This document shows, piece after piece, positions 20,919 through 33,600 of a stretch of DNA of 64,000 bases. The stretch covers positions 248,001-312,000 of the forward strand of contig JBAIAC010000216.1 in assembly GCA_037349315.1 (NCBI GenBank). The letters are read 5' to 3'. Within the stretch, counting starts at the first letter, position 1; every line of letters begins with the position of its first letter. A program made the position numbers and the translations under genes. This stretch comes from Chelydra serpentina. Taxonomy: Eukaryota > Chordata > Testudines > Chelydridae. The notes beneath the pieces were generated by a model. That model was not told where the DNA came from. It worked only from the letters and a program-made list of their open reading frames with translations, and did not search any database.

Positions 20919-22425
20919 TTTCTTTTTCCAGAAAAATGGATTAAAAAAACCCAGTACCCTGGGAGCAGGGAGGGCAGAACCCTTAGCACCAGCCTCATCC
21001 CAGCCGTGGGGCCCAGCACCCCGGGAGCAGGATGGGCAAAGCTCCCTTATTGCCAGCTCTGCCTTGGCTGTGGAGCCCCCCATGGCCTGGTTCTGCCCAC
21101 AATGCCAGTGCAGCGTGAATGGCCTTAGTCTAAGTGAGACTCAGGCCTCTGATACAGGGCGGGAGGGGATTTGTTAAGAGTCCTTGTCAGACAGGTGTGT
21201 GTGCACAAGGGTGGCTCTCACTGCCTCCACCCTTTCCCCAAGGCCCAACTGCTCAGGCGTCTGATACCCGGGGCTGTGCCTGGGCCTCTTCTCAGCGGGA
21301 GTACAGCAAGGGTCTGAGGCTGAGATAAGGGGCAGGACATGAGCTGGGCACAGCTGTTTCCGCTGCCCTGGCTCGATAGAGCTGTGGTGACACTGGGGCT
21401 CCTGGTTCAACTGTGTGGAGCGACAGGCCAGCGATAGCTTGTGTGGCCTTCCTGTACAGGCCCAGAAACAACACCACACATAGGCACATGCCCCTCCACA
21501 GCCTTGGTGTTACCGGCTCCACCACCCTCACTGCTTTGTGCCTTGCCCTGCACTGCCCCACTAGGGTTGCCAGCTCTGAGGACATCAGGGATGGTTCTGA
21601 GCTCACAACGCTGGCCAGCTGGCCTTGTGTACTGAGCACCCTGGCACATTTTCTGGGACAACTACATCAAAAAAGGGAATGATCCCGAGAAACCTGGCTA
21701 GGTGACAATCCTAGCCCCGACAGGAAGCAGCCCCATCTGGGCACTGCCCCTGGCTGTTATCCTCCTGGGTAAGTGCCTCTCTGATCTGCATGCCCGCATG
21801 GTGCATGGATGGGCCAGCATGGTGTCTCACGTGGCTTACTCTGTTTGCAATGATTTAGCAGCTTATGTTCTATACCCCTCTGTACAGGAGACGGCAGCAG
21901 CTCACTGCACAGGCAAGGCTGAGCACTCATGATTGAAAGCCAGGTCCTCTGCATGCATGCCACTCCTCCGATGCCCAGCCTGTCTCAAACACCCATCCTG
22001 CCTCCCTGGGTGCTCTTCTTGCCCTGAACACTCCAACTGCCATGTCTGTGTCCCACATGCTCCCTGTGGCCTGGAGGCTCACCTGTGAGGTATGTGCTTT
22101 CCTACAGTGCCCGGTGCTCCACTCACTACCTATGTTCCATCCCGGGTCCCAGGCACTCCACTATCCTGACTTGCCCTCTGCACCTGGCACCCCCAGATGC
22201 TTTCAAATTCTCCTCTCACTCCAAAGCATGTAAGGCTTTTCCAGGCTCTCTGCTACACCAGACCACCCCTGGGCTCCTTCCTCTTGTTCCCAATTCATCT
22301 CTGGTGCTGCCTCTGGACTTCCTGCAATATGAACTAGTTCTGCATGGAGGGCAGATCCCAGCCACCACCCTCCTAGCTGGCCGAGTGCAGGGAATCAATC
22401 CCTAGACACCCCCATCTCTATAGAG
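20919..22425. other. Unassigned, probably single-copy host DNA
   Basis: About 1.5 kb of mixed composition between Harbinger copy 1 and a C-rich repeat. I see no long frame, no known repeat ends and no convincing exon. A short hydrophobic frame before GTAAGT at about 21702-21772 was considered and not accepted. Confidence 0.4.
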
Positions 22426-23095
22426 CAGAGGTGGGCAAACTTTTTGGCCCGAGGGCCCCATCAGGGTGCAAAACTGTATGGAGGGCCAGGTAGGGAAGGC
22501 TGTGCCTCCCCAAACAGCCTGGCCCCCCGTCCTCATCCGCCCCCTCTCACTTCCCGCTCCCTGACTGCCCCCCTCAGAACACCCGACGCATCCAACCCCC
22601 CCGCCTGCTCCTTGACCCCTGACTGCCCCCTTCCAGGACCCTCTGCCCCTAACCGCCCCCCCGGGACCTCACCCTCTATCCAACCCCCCCTGCTCCCTAT
22701 CCCCTGACTGCCCCGACCTCTATCCACACCCCCGCCCCATGACAGGCCTCCGGGAACTCCCACGCTTATCAAACTCCCCTGGTTCCCCATCCCCTAACCG
22801 CCCCCCCAGAACCCCTGACCCATCCAACCCCCCCATCTCCTTGTCCCCTGACTGCCCCCTCCCAGGACCCCCAGCCCCTATCCGTCCCCTGGGACCCCAC
22901 CCCCTATCCAACCGCCCCCTGCTCCCCATCCCCTGACCGCCCCCCCAAAACTCTGCCCCATCCAACTGCTCCCCATCCCCTGACTGACCCCTGGGACTCC
23001 CTACCCCTTATCTAACCTCCCCGCCCCCTTACCATGCTGCTCAGAGCAGCAGGACTGGCTTATTGGAAAGTCTGGGAGGTGGGCGGGTGCATAAC
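22426..23095. repeat. C-rich interspersed repeat with internal imperfect tandem units
   Basis: Begins GTGGGCAAACTTTTTGGCCC and continues into irregular repeats of CCCCTGACTGCCCCC and GACCCCCAGCCCCTATCC type. The same C-rich motif is found at 45307-46100 and, as its G-rich complement, in the hAT element at 31383-32774. Probably a non-autonomous DNA element expanded by replication slippage. No coding meaning. Confidence 0.65.
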
Positions 23096-23189
23096 TTATT
23101 CAATGATATCTCACATGATCTATCTTGTGTAAAATATATCATAGTTATGCCATAATCATATCATAACAGAATATGAGACGTATTGTCAC

Positions 23190-24345
23190 AATATACATCT
23201 AGGAACAAAGAATGTCGGCCATACTCACAGGACAGGGGACTCTACTCTGGGAAGTACTGACTTTGAAAAATATTTGTGGGTCATGGTGGATAATCAGCTA
23301 AGCATGTGCTCAAAGTATGATGCTGTGGCCAAAAGGGCATACACAGGGGAATCTTAAGTAGAAGTAAAGGTTATTTTACCTCTGTATTTGGCACTTGTAT
23401 CATAGAATCATAGAATCTCAGGGTTGGATGGGACCTCAGGAGGTCATCTAGTCCAACTCCCTGCTCAAAGCAGGACCAACCCCAACTAAATCATCCCAGC
23501 CAGGGCTTTGTCAAGCCTGACCTTAAAAACCTCTAAGGAAGGAGATTCCACCACCTCCCTAGGTAACCCATTCCAGTGCTTCACCACCCTACTAGTGAAA
23601 AAGTTTTTCCTAATATCCAACCTAAACCTCCCCCCTCTGCAACTTGAGACCATTACTCCTTGTTCTGTCATCTTCTACCACTGAGAACAGTCTAGATCCA
23701 TCCTCTTTGGAACCCCCTTTCAGGTAGTTGAAAGCAGCTATCAAATCCCCCCTCATTCTTCTCTTCTGCAGGCTAAACAATCCCAGTTCCCTCAGCCTCT
23801 CCTCATAACTGCCCCCCATCTAGCAGTATGACTGCTGCTAGAGTGCTGTGTCCAGTTCTGGTGTTCCCAATTCAGGAAAGATATGTATATATTGGAGAGG
23901 GTCAGAGAAGAGCCACAAGAATGATTAAAGAATTAGAAAACCTACCTTATAGACTAAAGGAACTCAATCTATTTACCTGAAAAAACCAGAAGGTTAAGGG
24001 GTGACTTGATTGCACTCTATAAATACATACATGAGGAACACATATTTAATAATGGGCTCTTCAGTCTAACAAAGAAAGGCATAATACCATCCAATAGCAG
24101 GAAGTTGAAGCTACACAAATTCAGACTGGAAATAAAGGGTACATTTTTGACAGTGAGGGTTATTAACCATTGGAACAATTTACCAAGAGTGAAGGTGGAT
24201 TCTCCATCACTGACAAGTTTTAAATCAAGTCTGGATGTTTTTTTAAAAGCTCTGCTCTAGAGATTATTTTGGGGCCGTTCTTGGCCTGTGTTATACAGGA
24301 GGTCAGATGATCACAGCGGTCCCTCTGGCCTTGGCCTCTATGAAT
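23190..24345 (+). mobile_element. Old CR1 LINE remnant, split by CR1 copy H
   Basis: Diverged CR1 C-terminal ORF2 on +, in two pieces (23190-23396 and 23809-24345). Readable peptides include YRLKELNLFT-like codons, then FRLEIKGTFLTVRVINHWNN and DSPSLTSFKSSLDVFLKALL with a stop at 24260. The pieces are full of stops before 24006. It lies just upstream of the lectin gene. Confidence 0.75.
23397..23808 (-). mobile_element. CR1 LINE copy H, short antisense 3' end
   Basis: Antisense copy of the young CR1 family, beginning at the 3' microsatellite (TCATAGAATCATAGAATCTC) and ending within the codons for [11 protein letters not shown]. It is 5'-truncated to about 410 bases. Confidence 0.88.
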
Positions 24346-24478
24346 CTGGGAGCAGGCAGAGGCTGCACAGACTGGCCCTCCAGCACCAGCTGGGAGGAGT
24401 GCCTGAGCTCTGCATTGTTCCCGTCAAGGGACTGCCTCTTTAGGCCCCCTGCTGCTTTTCTCCCTCCCTCCTGAGGGC

Positions 24479-24486
24479 CTTATCAG
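24479..24486. promoter_or_regulatory. Possible GATA-factor site upstream of the lectin gene
   Basis: CTTATCAG, the complement of CTGATAAG, about 80 bases upstream of the start codon and within 150 bases of the older CR1. GATA sites are common by chance; position is the only support. No clear TATA box is seen. Confidence 0.2.
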
Positions 24487-24565
24487 CTGGCAAACACATG
24501 TGAGCAGCCCAGTTAGTTGGCAGGGCTGTGACCGCACGGGACTCCCAGCTGCACAGTCTGACCCC

Positions 24566-24653
24566 ATGGCCTGCAAGGCAACATACAGCAACGTCGACAT
24601 CATTGAACCAGGACAAGAGGAGTCGGGGGGTTCTGAGCCAAGAGAGAAGGCAG
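24566..24653 (+). CDS. Lectin exon 1 (start codon, cytoplasmic tail)
   Basis: First coding exon. The start ATG at 24566 has G at +4. It encodes [17 protein letters not shown] and an acidic stretch; Tyr7 sits in A-T-Y-S-N-V. Donor CAG/GTATGG. The 88 coding bases leave phase 1. 5' UTR and transcription start not defined. Confidence 0.82.
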
Positions 24654-27600
24654 GTATGGAGCAGCCGGCACTCTCCACATCTCTCCGACTAAGGAACATT
24701 GGGCCTGGCCAGTACCTGCAAGGAGCCCTCACAGGAACACCTAGGGTGCTGCAGGGAGTGGGACAGCACTCAAAATGGGGTGCTTTCCCTTCACAATCAG
24801 TGCTGGCCCCTGCGCAGTGGTAGAGGGCACTGTGCTGCAGGAAGATGGTGAGGTTCAGTAGGGGGCTCTGTCCCTTTGCAGTCCATGCTGGCCCCAGTGT
24901 GGTGCCGGGAACACTAACAGAGCCATGGGGGGGCTGTGGGTGCTGACGGAGCTGTCACCCTGTACTTCCTTCTCTAGCAGTCAGCGATGTGTACACTGAA
25001 GAGGAGAGCCAATATGAGGCTGTCGACCCGGCTGTTAGAGCAAGGAGGAGGCAGATGGAGCAGCAGGAGGCTCGGGCTCCAGGTAATGAGTTTGGTACTG
25101 GCTGGCAGGAGAGTCAGATGTGCTGGGTTCTGTTCCTGGCTCTGGGAGGAGACTAGTGGGTGGGGGTGGGGTTGGGAGTCAGGACTACTGGGGTTTCCAT
25201 CCCCAGCACTGGGAGGAAACGGGGAGGGGGGGTGTCTAATGGTTAGAGAGGCTAGAAATAAGGGAAGGGGAACTGGGAGTCAGGATTCCTGGGTTCCTAC
25301 TTCTGCCACTGGCTTGCCATGTGATCCATCTGTGCCTCAGTTTCCCATCCATAGAGTGAAGATTGTGCTCCCAGGAGTGGGGGATTCATAGAATATCAGG
25401 GTTGGAAGGGACCTTAGGAGGTCATCTAGTCCAACCCCCTGCTCAAAGCAGGACCAATTCCCAATTTTTGCCCCAGATCCCTAAATGGCCCCCTCAAGGA
25501 TTGAACTCACAACCCTGGGTTTAGCAGGCCAATGCTTAAACCACTGAGCTAGCCCTCCCCTCCATTACTGCAGAGGGCTGTGCCCGCCGATGGATGCTCT
25601 GGCTGTCAGGCCAATGTGCTGTTTCCATGTTGATTTCCCATCTCCCTAGAGTGGGAGTGGAGACTGGGCCAGCGGTGGATTTTGGCCTGTGCGACTGTCC
25701 TGGGAGTCTCTGTGTTGCTGAACCTGCTGCTCCTCACACTTGGTGTTGTCCGATGTAAGTACCTCCCTCCCTTCACCCGCATTTGCATGGACATCTCCCA
25801 TCCACTGTCCAGAGGGCATCTCTGCCCCTGATTGCCCAGGACGCAGCTTCTAGCACTTGCTTGGTACACTGGCCAACAAGGCCCTCCATGCTTTCTCCTT
25901 TGCTGCCCTCTGCGCCTGGGAGGATCTCCCCATAGACACCCACAAAGCCACTGCATTATCCTCCTTTGCATCCCTCCGCAGAATGCTCCTCTGCCAAAAT
26001 GCCTACAAAAAGCATGACAACAGTCAGGCCGCTGATGCGCTGAGCCCATGGCCCGTTGGGCTGACCAATATTGTTTCACTATTTCCTTGTACCTCCCCAT
26101 CTGTGTCTGTCTGTTCCCATCTCTTGACCTTGTCTTATACAGATTGTGAATTCTGTGCAACAAGGACCATCTATTTGCTCTATGTTTGTACAGTGCCTAA
26201 CACCGTGGGGTCCCGGGCTACAGCCTGGGACACGATAATACATCTAATATATAATGCCCGGTGCCCAGCATAGTGGGGTCCTGGACCATGATGGGCTCTG
26301 AGTCACTACTGGAATACAAAGAAAGTATCATCTTCCCTCTCCCCCCGCCGGGGATGGTGCTGCTTCCCACCAGGCTGAGCCCCAAGGCTGGCCAGGCTGA
26401 GAATGGCTGTGTCTCATCTGACTAGACCCCTCACTCATCCAGGATGGGGCTAGAGGGAGCTTTCCTGGTTGCTGAAGGGTGAGCGTTACAGCCAGCCAGG
26501 AGGGGTGTAACAATGCTGGTTCTGGCGGGACCCAACTGAGAATGCCAGTTCAGGACAAATCGCTTTAAGCAGGGCAGTTACAGCCCAAGGCTGGGGTTTT
26601 TCCAATTTTAAGGCAAACCAAACCAGCCAGACAGAGGAGACTTTGGTTTTACCCCAATGGCTAACCATAAGTTATCCCAAGCAATTCCCTTAGACACTTT
26701 AGTTTCCCAGTATCACCACCAGTGCTACTCGTTATGGGGACAAATGGTCATGAAAACCAATGCCCCAGTGTGAAGTTTGATTAGACATAGAACTGCGGGT
26801 TCTATTTTATTTTATTTAGTAATTCACTTTGTTCTGTCTGTCACTACTTGAACTCACTTAAAATCACTACCAGTATGTCAAAGCAATCAGCTGTGCACAG
26901 ACCCTGCTCGACTACGCCACTGTGACGGCTTGGGGTCACAGAGACCTGCTTGGTGCTGCCACCTGGTGTGCCAAGGCCACTTCTGTCCCTGCCTCCAGGC
27001 CTTTTCCAGCTTGGGACTCCTGAATCCTGTCTGTTTTGAGCCAGATTCCACTGATCTGCTGCAAACACAGACCCAGGTCTGCTCACCACTGTAAGGCTCC
27101 TGGAAGCGCTCTTACCTTTGACACCCAGGTGCCCAGCTCCCTAAGCGGTCTAAACCCTTAATACATCCATTTTACCCTGCATAAGGCTTATACAGGGTAA
27201 ACTCATAAATAGTTCGCCTTCTATTTCAAAGATAGAAAGATATGCACAACTGTTTGCTTTCCCCAGGTACCAACTCGTACTCAAGGAAACTTAATAAGTA
27301 AAAAGTGATTTTAATAAGTACAGAAAATAGGATTTAAGTGAGTTCAAGTAGTGACAGACAGAACAAAGTGAATTACTAAATAAAATAAAATAGAACACGC
27401 AGTTCTATGTCTAATCAAACTTCACACAGGTATAAAAACCTCACTAGGTCCAGTAAACAGGCTATCTTCCACTTAGCCTGCGTCCAGCAATCACTCACCC
27501 CCCTAATGTCTTTGTCCTTTGTTCAGTCTCTTTCGGGTGTGTCCTGGGGTGGGGTGGGGTGGAGAGTCTCTCTCTTTAGCCAGCTGAAGACAAAATGGAA

Positions 27601-30600
27601 GGGTCTTGCAAGGGCTTTTATAGCCTTTCTTCCTCTCCCTGGGTAGGATCCAGTTGCCCTGGAGTTTTGGGATCACATGGGCAAGTCACCTGTCCATGCG
27701 CCCTAACCAGTCTAACCAGTTGCATCCTTGACTGGGGCCCCGATGTGGATTGGGGTCTGCACCTTCTTTTGTCTGTTAAGTACTTGTCCTTAACTTGCAC
27801 ATTCCTTCCTCTGGACCTGGTCCATTGTTCTTACCAAAGCTATGCATAAAACCAGCAAATATAAAACCAATGTTCATAACTTCAACCACAACAATGATAC
27901 ATGCCTACAAACAGGAGGAATAAATTCAGTAGGTCATAACTTTCACAGAGATATGTTACATGGCACATGTAGCATAAATCATATTCCAGTTACACATATA
28001 TAGTTATAAGCATCTCCCCATAAAGTTTTATGGGGACACTGTCACAGGTTCCTCCAGAGGTAAGAAGCAGGAATGAAGACAAAACGAAGATGAGGCAGCT
28101 GCCTTTTATAGTTTCTTCCAGGTGTAAAGACACCTCTTTGTCCTTACTGTGGAAAATCACAGCAAAATGGAGTCTGGAGTCACATGGGCAAGTCCCTGCA
28201 TATCTTGTTGAGTCACAGGCGTATCTGCCATCTCTCAATGGGGCCGTTGTATCGCTGATGGGCCTTAATGGGCCATCAAGCAGACCTGGCAGAGCTGATA
28301 GCTTGTCCAGGGTCCCAGAAGCACAGCCCCAGTTTGAAATACAGACAGTATAAAGCCAATATTCATAAATTCAACTACAAAACTGATACATACATATAAA
28401 TGACATAATCATAACCAGCCAAGCATAACCTGGTCTTAGACACCTCATTTGACCCCCTGGGTATAAGATTTGGCGCCTCTACTGGACCTTGGTTGCAACA
28501 ATGATCTATATGGTCCCAGATTGTGTCCATAACGTCACAAGGGGCTGTGTCACAGGCTCGGGATGGGGGGACTGCTTTGGATGAGCTGGCCCTGCCCCTG
28601 GGGGTGAGCTAAGGACAGTCAGAAGGTCCAGCCTGCTCCCACTAGACAGTGGCTATGGGCACTGCAAAGAGTGCTGGGCCGTGTGCCCAGGGCAAGGGCA
28701 GAGGTAAGGTGATCTGGTGCCTGGTGGCTCCTGTCTCCCCAGTGTTTCTCAACACAGCTGCTGTGAAATGGCCGAGGCCACTGGTGACGTTTCCCATCTC
28801 CTGCAGACATGGAGATGGCCAGTGCCCTTGAGAGAATGCAAGTGGAGAACCAGCTGCTCCAGGATGTGGGTGAGTTTCTGTGGTGGCGAATCCCAGACCT
28901 TTGGCCACATCTGTGCCCTGCTGGCTCCACCTGCTGCGCTCCCGGTGGCCCCTGCCTCCCAACCCTTTCTGAAACCTTGGGGCTCCGGAGTCGGGTCGAC
29001 TGGCCCTTCCTCCCTCCCCTCACTCCTTTTGCTGGGTAGGGTTACCTGTCCGTGTCTGGTCAGTACTGCTAAAAGACACTAAAAGTCTGCTTACCAGAGT
29101 AATCGCAATCAGCCTCCCCGCTGAGAGGGCAGGAAGAGCAGCTGCTCAGCTGCTGACAGAGAGAACTGGCTCCCAGATCCTCAGCTCCAGCCTCTGGCTC
29201 TGGGGACAGTCCAACCCACTGTGCCCCTATTTCTTCCACTTCAACCCCTTGCTCCAGGGACCGACACCCCCTCTCCACCCTTCTGTGCCCTAACTGCCCT
29301 CAGCCCCTTGCTTTGGGGACCAGCACCCCCTCCCCGCCCGCCCCACTGTTGCACAATTGCCCCTGGCCCCTCCCTCCAGGGGCTGACTTTTTCTGAGCCA
29401 GAGCCCAACTGCTGTGCCCAAATTGAGCAGGCTTCGCGGCAGCTCCTCCCATCCCAGCTCTGCAGGCGGCAGGTAAGTCCTGGGCTGGGGGTGGGCAAGC
29501 AACTGGAGGGAGAGAGGAGGCAGAGCAGGAGATAAGGCCTGGGGGAAGAGGCAGGGCAGGGGTATCCAGTTTTCAGCAATTCCAGAGTTTGGGGCTGGGC
29601 TCTGTCCTCGCAGCAAGGCTCCCATTGTTTGTGTTGCCCCTCCCACAGCACTTACCCCCTCTTTCTACCCATACCCTCCAGCCTCCGGTTCGTTCCTGAT
29701 CTACAGTGAGTCACACCAGCTGTGCGTGGATGTGACAGCTGGTGGCTCCCTGACAGCCGCACCCTGCACCCCTGGCGCCCCCAGCCAGCACTTCCAGTGG
29801 CTGTCTCAGGGCCAGCTGCTGAGCGTGGCCCACCAGCAGTGCGTAGCTGTGCCAAAGCCGCTCAGCCGGGTGGCTGTGCGCCTGGAGCCCTGCAAGGCCC
29901 ACAGGGAGCTGCAGCACTGGGAGTGCCGGGCAAACGGGCTACTGGCCCTCGCCAGGGAGAACCTCTACTTCAACTATGGCAACAACCAGAATCACGTGGT
30001 GATGCTGTACTCAGGGGATGGATCCTGGAGCCGTTGGGTCATCTATGGGAGCCATGAGGACCTCTGCTCCTGCTCCTGTCATGGTGAGTGCCACAGGACC
30101 CACCTGGCCCTGTGGCCTTCACCTCAAACACACCAGCTAGTGTCCCTCCCTGCCCTAGCTCCAAGCCATGATGGCGCTGCCCATGCACCTGATGAAACCT
30201 GCCCAGCAGTGTTAGAACAATTTGTATAGTGGGAGTGCTGACAGCCATTGACCCAAACTGTAAGTCCTGTATATAATGGACACCACTTCAAGCCAGGGGG
30301 TGCAGCTGTACCCCTAGCATCCCTAGTTCCAGCAGCTATGAACCTGCCCCGCCCGCATTCTAACCCCCAGACCCTCACTCCCATTCCAAAGCTGGGAATA
30401 GAACCCAGGAGTCCCATCTGGGATCATCCCACCCCATGGGGTTCTGGGATTCCTTTTTCTGAAAATGAGGACAAGGACTGTCCGGTCTCCGTTAATGGCT
30501 GCCTTGTCTCAGGCGCTCCTGTCCCATGGGCAGGGCCTTCATGTCCAATAGTTGCAGGCTGTGGATCCTCCCTACAGAGCTGTGCTCCATTGTAAATGTG

Positions 30601-33600
30601 ATCCAGATGTTACAGATGTCTACCTGAGTCTACAGAGAGCCTGAGATGTTGGCTCTGAGAGGGGGGGAACTGCCCCTGCAGCATCTCAGTGGGGAGATGA
30701 CTCTGAAATCTAAGGCCATGTAAGGCCTGGTCTGACTGCGCTGAAGTCTGTGGGAGCCTTTCCATGGAGCTCACTGGCTGAAGCCAACCCTTCCACATTG
30801 CCCTTAATTTGTTCACCCTCACAGGGCTCCATCCTGGTGCCCGTTGCCATCCTGACTGTGGGTTGTGCTAGCTGAGCCACCAAGCGACAGGCCCACCTCT
30901 TGGGTCAAACGCAGAACAGGGGGCAGACACAGGGGCAGCCCAAACCCTTGTCCCATCCCGTCCCACATGCTGCTTACCCTCTAATTCTGAGCCCTCAGCT
31001 CTGATTATTCATGTGGCTGCACGCTGTCTGAGCAGCCTACAGGATCTCTGCTCACATTGGCTCTGCCACTGGCCCCTGTGGTGAATTTGCCAGCTATCCG
31101 GCTTCTTTCTGTGGCTCAGCTCATTGGGGTTAAGTCCCTGGGACAGTACTGGGTGGTGTGTGGAGGTGGGGGTCTGTATCCAGAGCATGGGTGTCTCCCC
31201 TGAGTATTGGCACAGGGCTAATGGGCCCCACAGCTACTGAAAGCCATGACCTTAGGTCCAGGGGCTGCATCTGGTTGGAATGAAACACTGAGCTGGGGGT
31301 GCTGCAGCCTTCTGTGACTGTACCAGCTTGTGCGGCTCCATCTTAACCCAAGAGGAAGGGGGCAGAGAGCAGTGCATACTGGCAGGGATGGTGCAACCAG
31401 TAGGAAAACTAGGCAGTCGCCTAGGGCACCAAGTGGTTGGGGGCGCCAAAAAGCATTGGCTTGCGGGGGCAGCGAGCCCCAGCCATGCAGGAGCCGGCGC
31501 AGTGCAGGAAAGGCAGCTGCCCTGCAAAGGCAGCACCGCTGTTAGCGGGGAGCAGCCGCGCCTCCTGCCCAGGCTACAGCCCAGCACCCCCCCGGGGGGC
31601 TCCTGCAGGTTGCAGTGGAGGCATGCGGGCACCAGCCCCCATGCACCCCCTGGCTCCTCGCTCGCTGTGCTTGGGCTCTGCGGCTCCCAGGCCGCCGGGG
31701 TGCGGGGCCCTGAGGCTGCTCTGGGAGGGGCAGCGGCGGCTCACACTCCTGGCGTGAGCTCCCGGGGGGGGGGGGGGGGGCGGGCCGCAGCCCAGGCAGG
31801 CGCACCCCCGGCTCCCGCCTCACCATGCTCGGGTTCTGCGGCTCCCGGGAATGTGAGCCCCTGCTGCCCCTCCTGCTGCCTCAGCACTCTGCGGAGGAGG
31901 GGCTGTGCGTGTGGCAGCCTGGAAGCATGTTTTCCTCCACATGGAGCCAGCGGCTCCAGCAGCATGGGCATGGTAAGGGGAGTCCCAGGGGACAGCCAGG
32001 GAGCAGGGGGGTTGGGAATTCTGGGGGGGGCCTGTCAGGGGGCAGGGGTGTGGAGAGGGATCAGAGCAGTCAGGGGACAGAGAGCAGGGGGAAGGTTGGA
32101 AGGGTCGGTAGTTCGGGGGGGGGCTGTCAGGGGGCGAGGGTGTGGAGAGGGGTTGGGGCAGTCAAGGGACAGGGAACAGGGGGGTTGGATGGGTCAGGAG
32201 TTCTGGGGGTCCTATCAGGGGACAGGGAGTGGTTGGATGGGGTGTGGGAGTCCCGGGGGTCTGGCTGGGGGTGGGAGTGTGGAGAGGGGTAGGGGCAGTC
32301 AGGGGACAGGGAGCGATTGGATGGGGCGGAGGTTCTGGGGGGGCGGTCTGTCAGGTGGTGGGGGTGTGGATAAGGGTTGGGGCAGTCAGGGGACAGGTAG
32401 GGGACGGAGTCCTAGGGGGATAGTTTGGGTGGAGCGGTCTCAGGAGGGGGCAGTCAGGGCACAAGGAACAGGGAGGCTTAGGTAGGGGTTGGGGTTCTGG
32501 GGGGCAGTTAGGGGCAGGGGTCCTAGGAGGGAGCAGTCAGGGGACAAGGAGAAGGGGGGTTGCAGGTTCTGAGGGGGCAGTCAGGGGATGGGAAGTGGGA
32601 GGAAGTGGATGGGAGCAGGGAGCGGCGAGCCTGGTCTGGAGAGCAACCCCTGGGCACGGATGGCCCCTAGGGTCTATAAAGGCTAGTTGGGATTTGCCCC
32701 TCAATGAACCGATGGGAGGTGGGGAGCAAGGTGGAATTTTCACCTAGGGCGCAAAATACATTGCACCGGCCCTGCATGCTGTGAGTGTGCTAATAAAGTT
32801 TGCGAATGACACAAAGCTGGGAGGTATTGCCAATTCAGAGAAGGACTGGGATATCATACAGGAAGATCTGGATAACCTTGTAAACTGGAGTAATAATAAT
32901 AGGATGAAATTTAATAGTGAGAAGTGTAAGGTCATGCATATAGGGATTAATAACAAGAATTTTAGTTATAAGCTGGGGACACATCAGTTGGAAGTAACAG
33001 AAGAGGAGAAGGACCTCGGAGAACTGGTTGATCACAAGAAGACTATGAGCCGCCAATGTTATATGGCAGTGAAAAAAACTAATGCGGTCTTGGGCTGCAT
33101 AGAATCATAGAATCATAGAATCTCAGGGTTGGAAGGGACCTCAGGAGGTCATCTAGTCCAACCCCCTGCTCAAAGCAGAATCAACCCCAACTAAATCATC
33201 CCAGCCAGGGCTTTGTCAAGCATGACCTTAAAAACCTCTAAGGAAGGAGATTCCACCACTTCCCTAGGTAACCCATTCCAGTTCTTCACCACCCTACTAG
33301 TGAAAAGGTTTTTCCTAATATCCAACCTAAACCTCCCCCTCTGCAACTTGAGACCATTACTCCTTGTTCTGTCATCTTCTACCACTGAGAACAGTCTAGA
33401 TCCATCCTCTTTGGAACCCCCTTTCAGGTAGTTGAAAGCAGCTATCAAATCCCCTCTCATTCTTCTCTTCTGCAGGCTAAACAATCCCAGTTCCCTCAGC
33501 CTCTCCTCATAAGTCATGTGCTCCAGCCCCCTAATCATTTTTGTTGCCCTCCGCTGGACTCTTTCCAATTTATCCACATCCTTCTTGTAGTGTGGGGCCC

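Noticed and set aside
21702..21772. Short hydrophobic frame WALPLAVILLG followed by GTAAGT, like a signal-peptide exon
   Set aside because: No ATG in frame, no acceptor or matching downstream exon seen; can arise by chance.
31328..32485. 385-codon Gly-rich open frame
   Set aside because: Lies in the G-rich tandem core of a hAT element; no domain, frame open because of composition.
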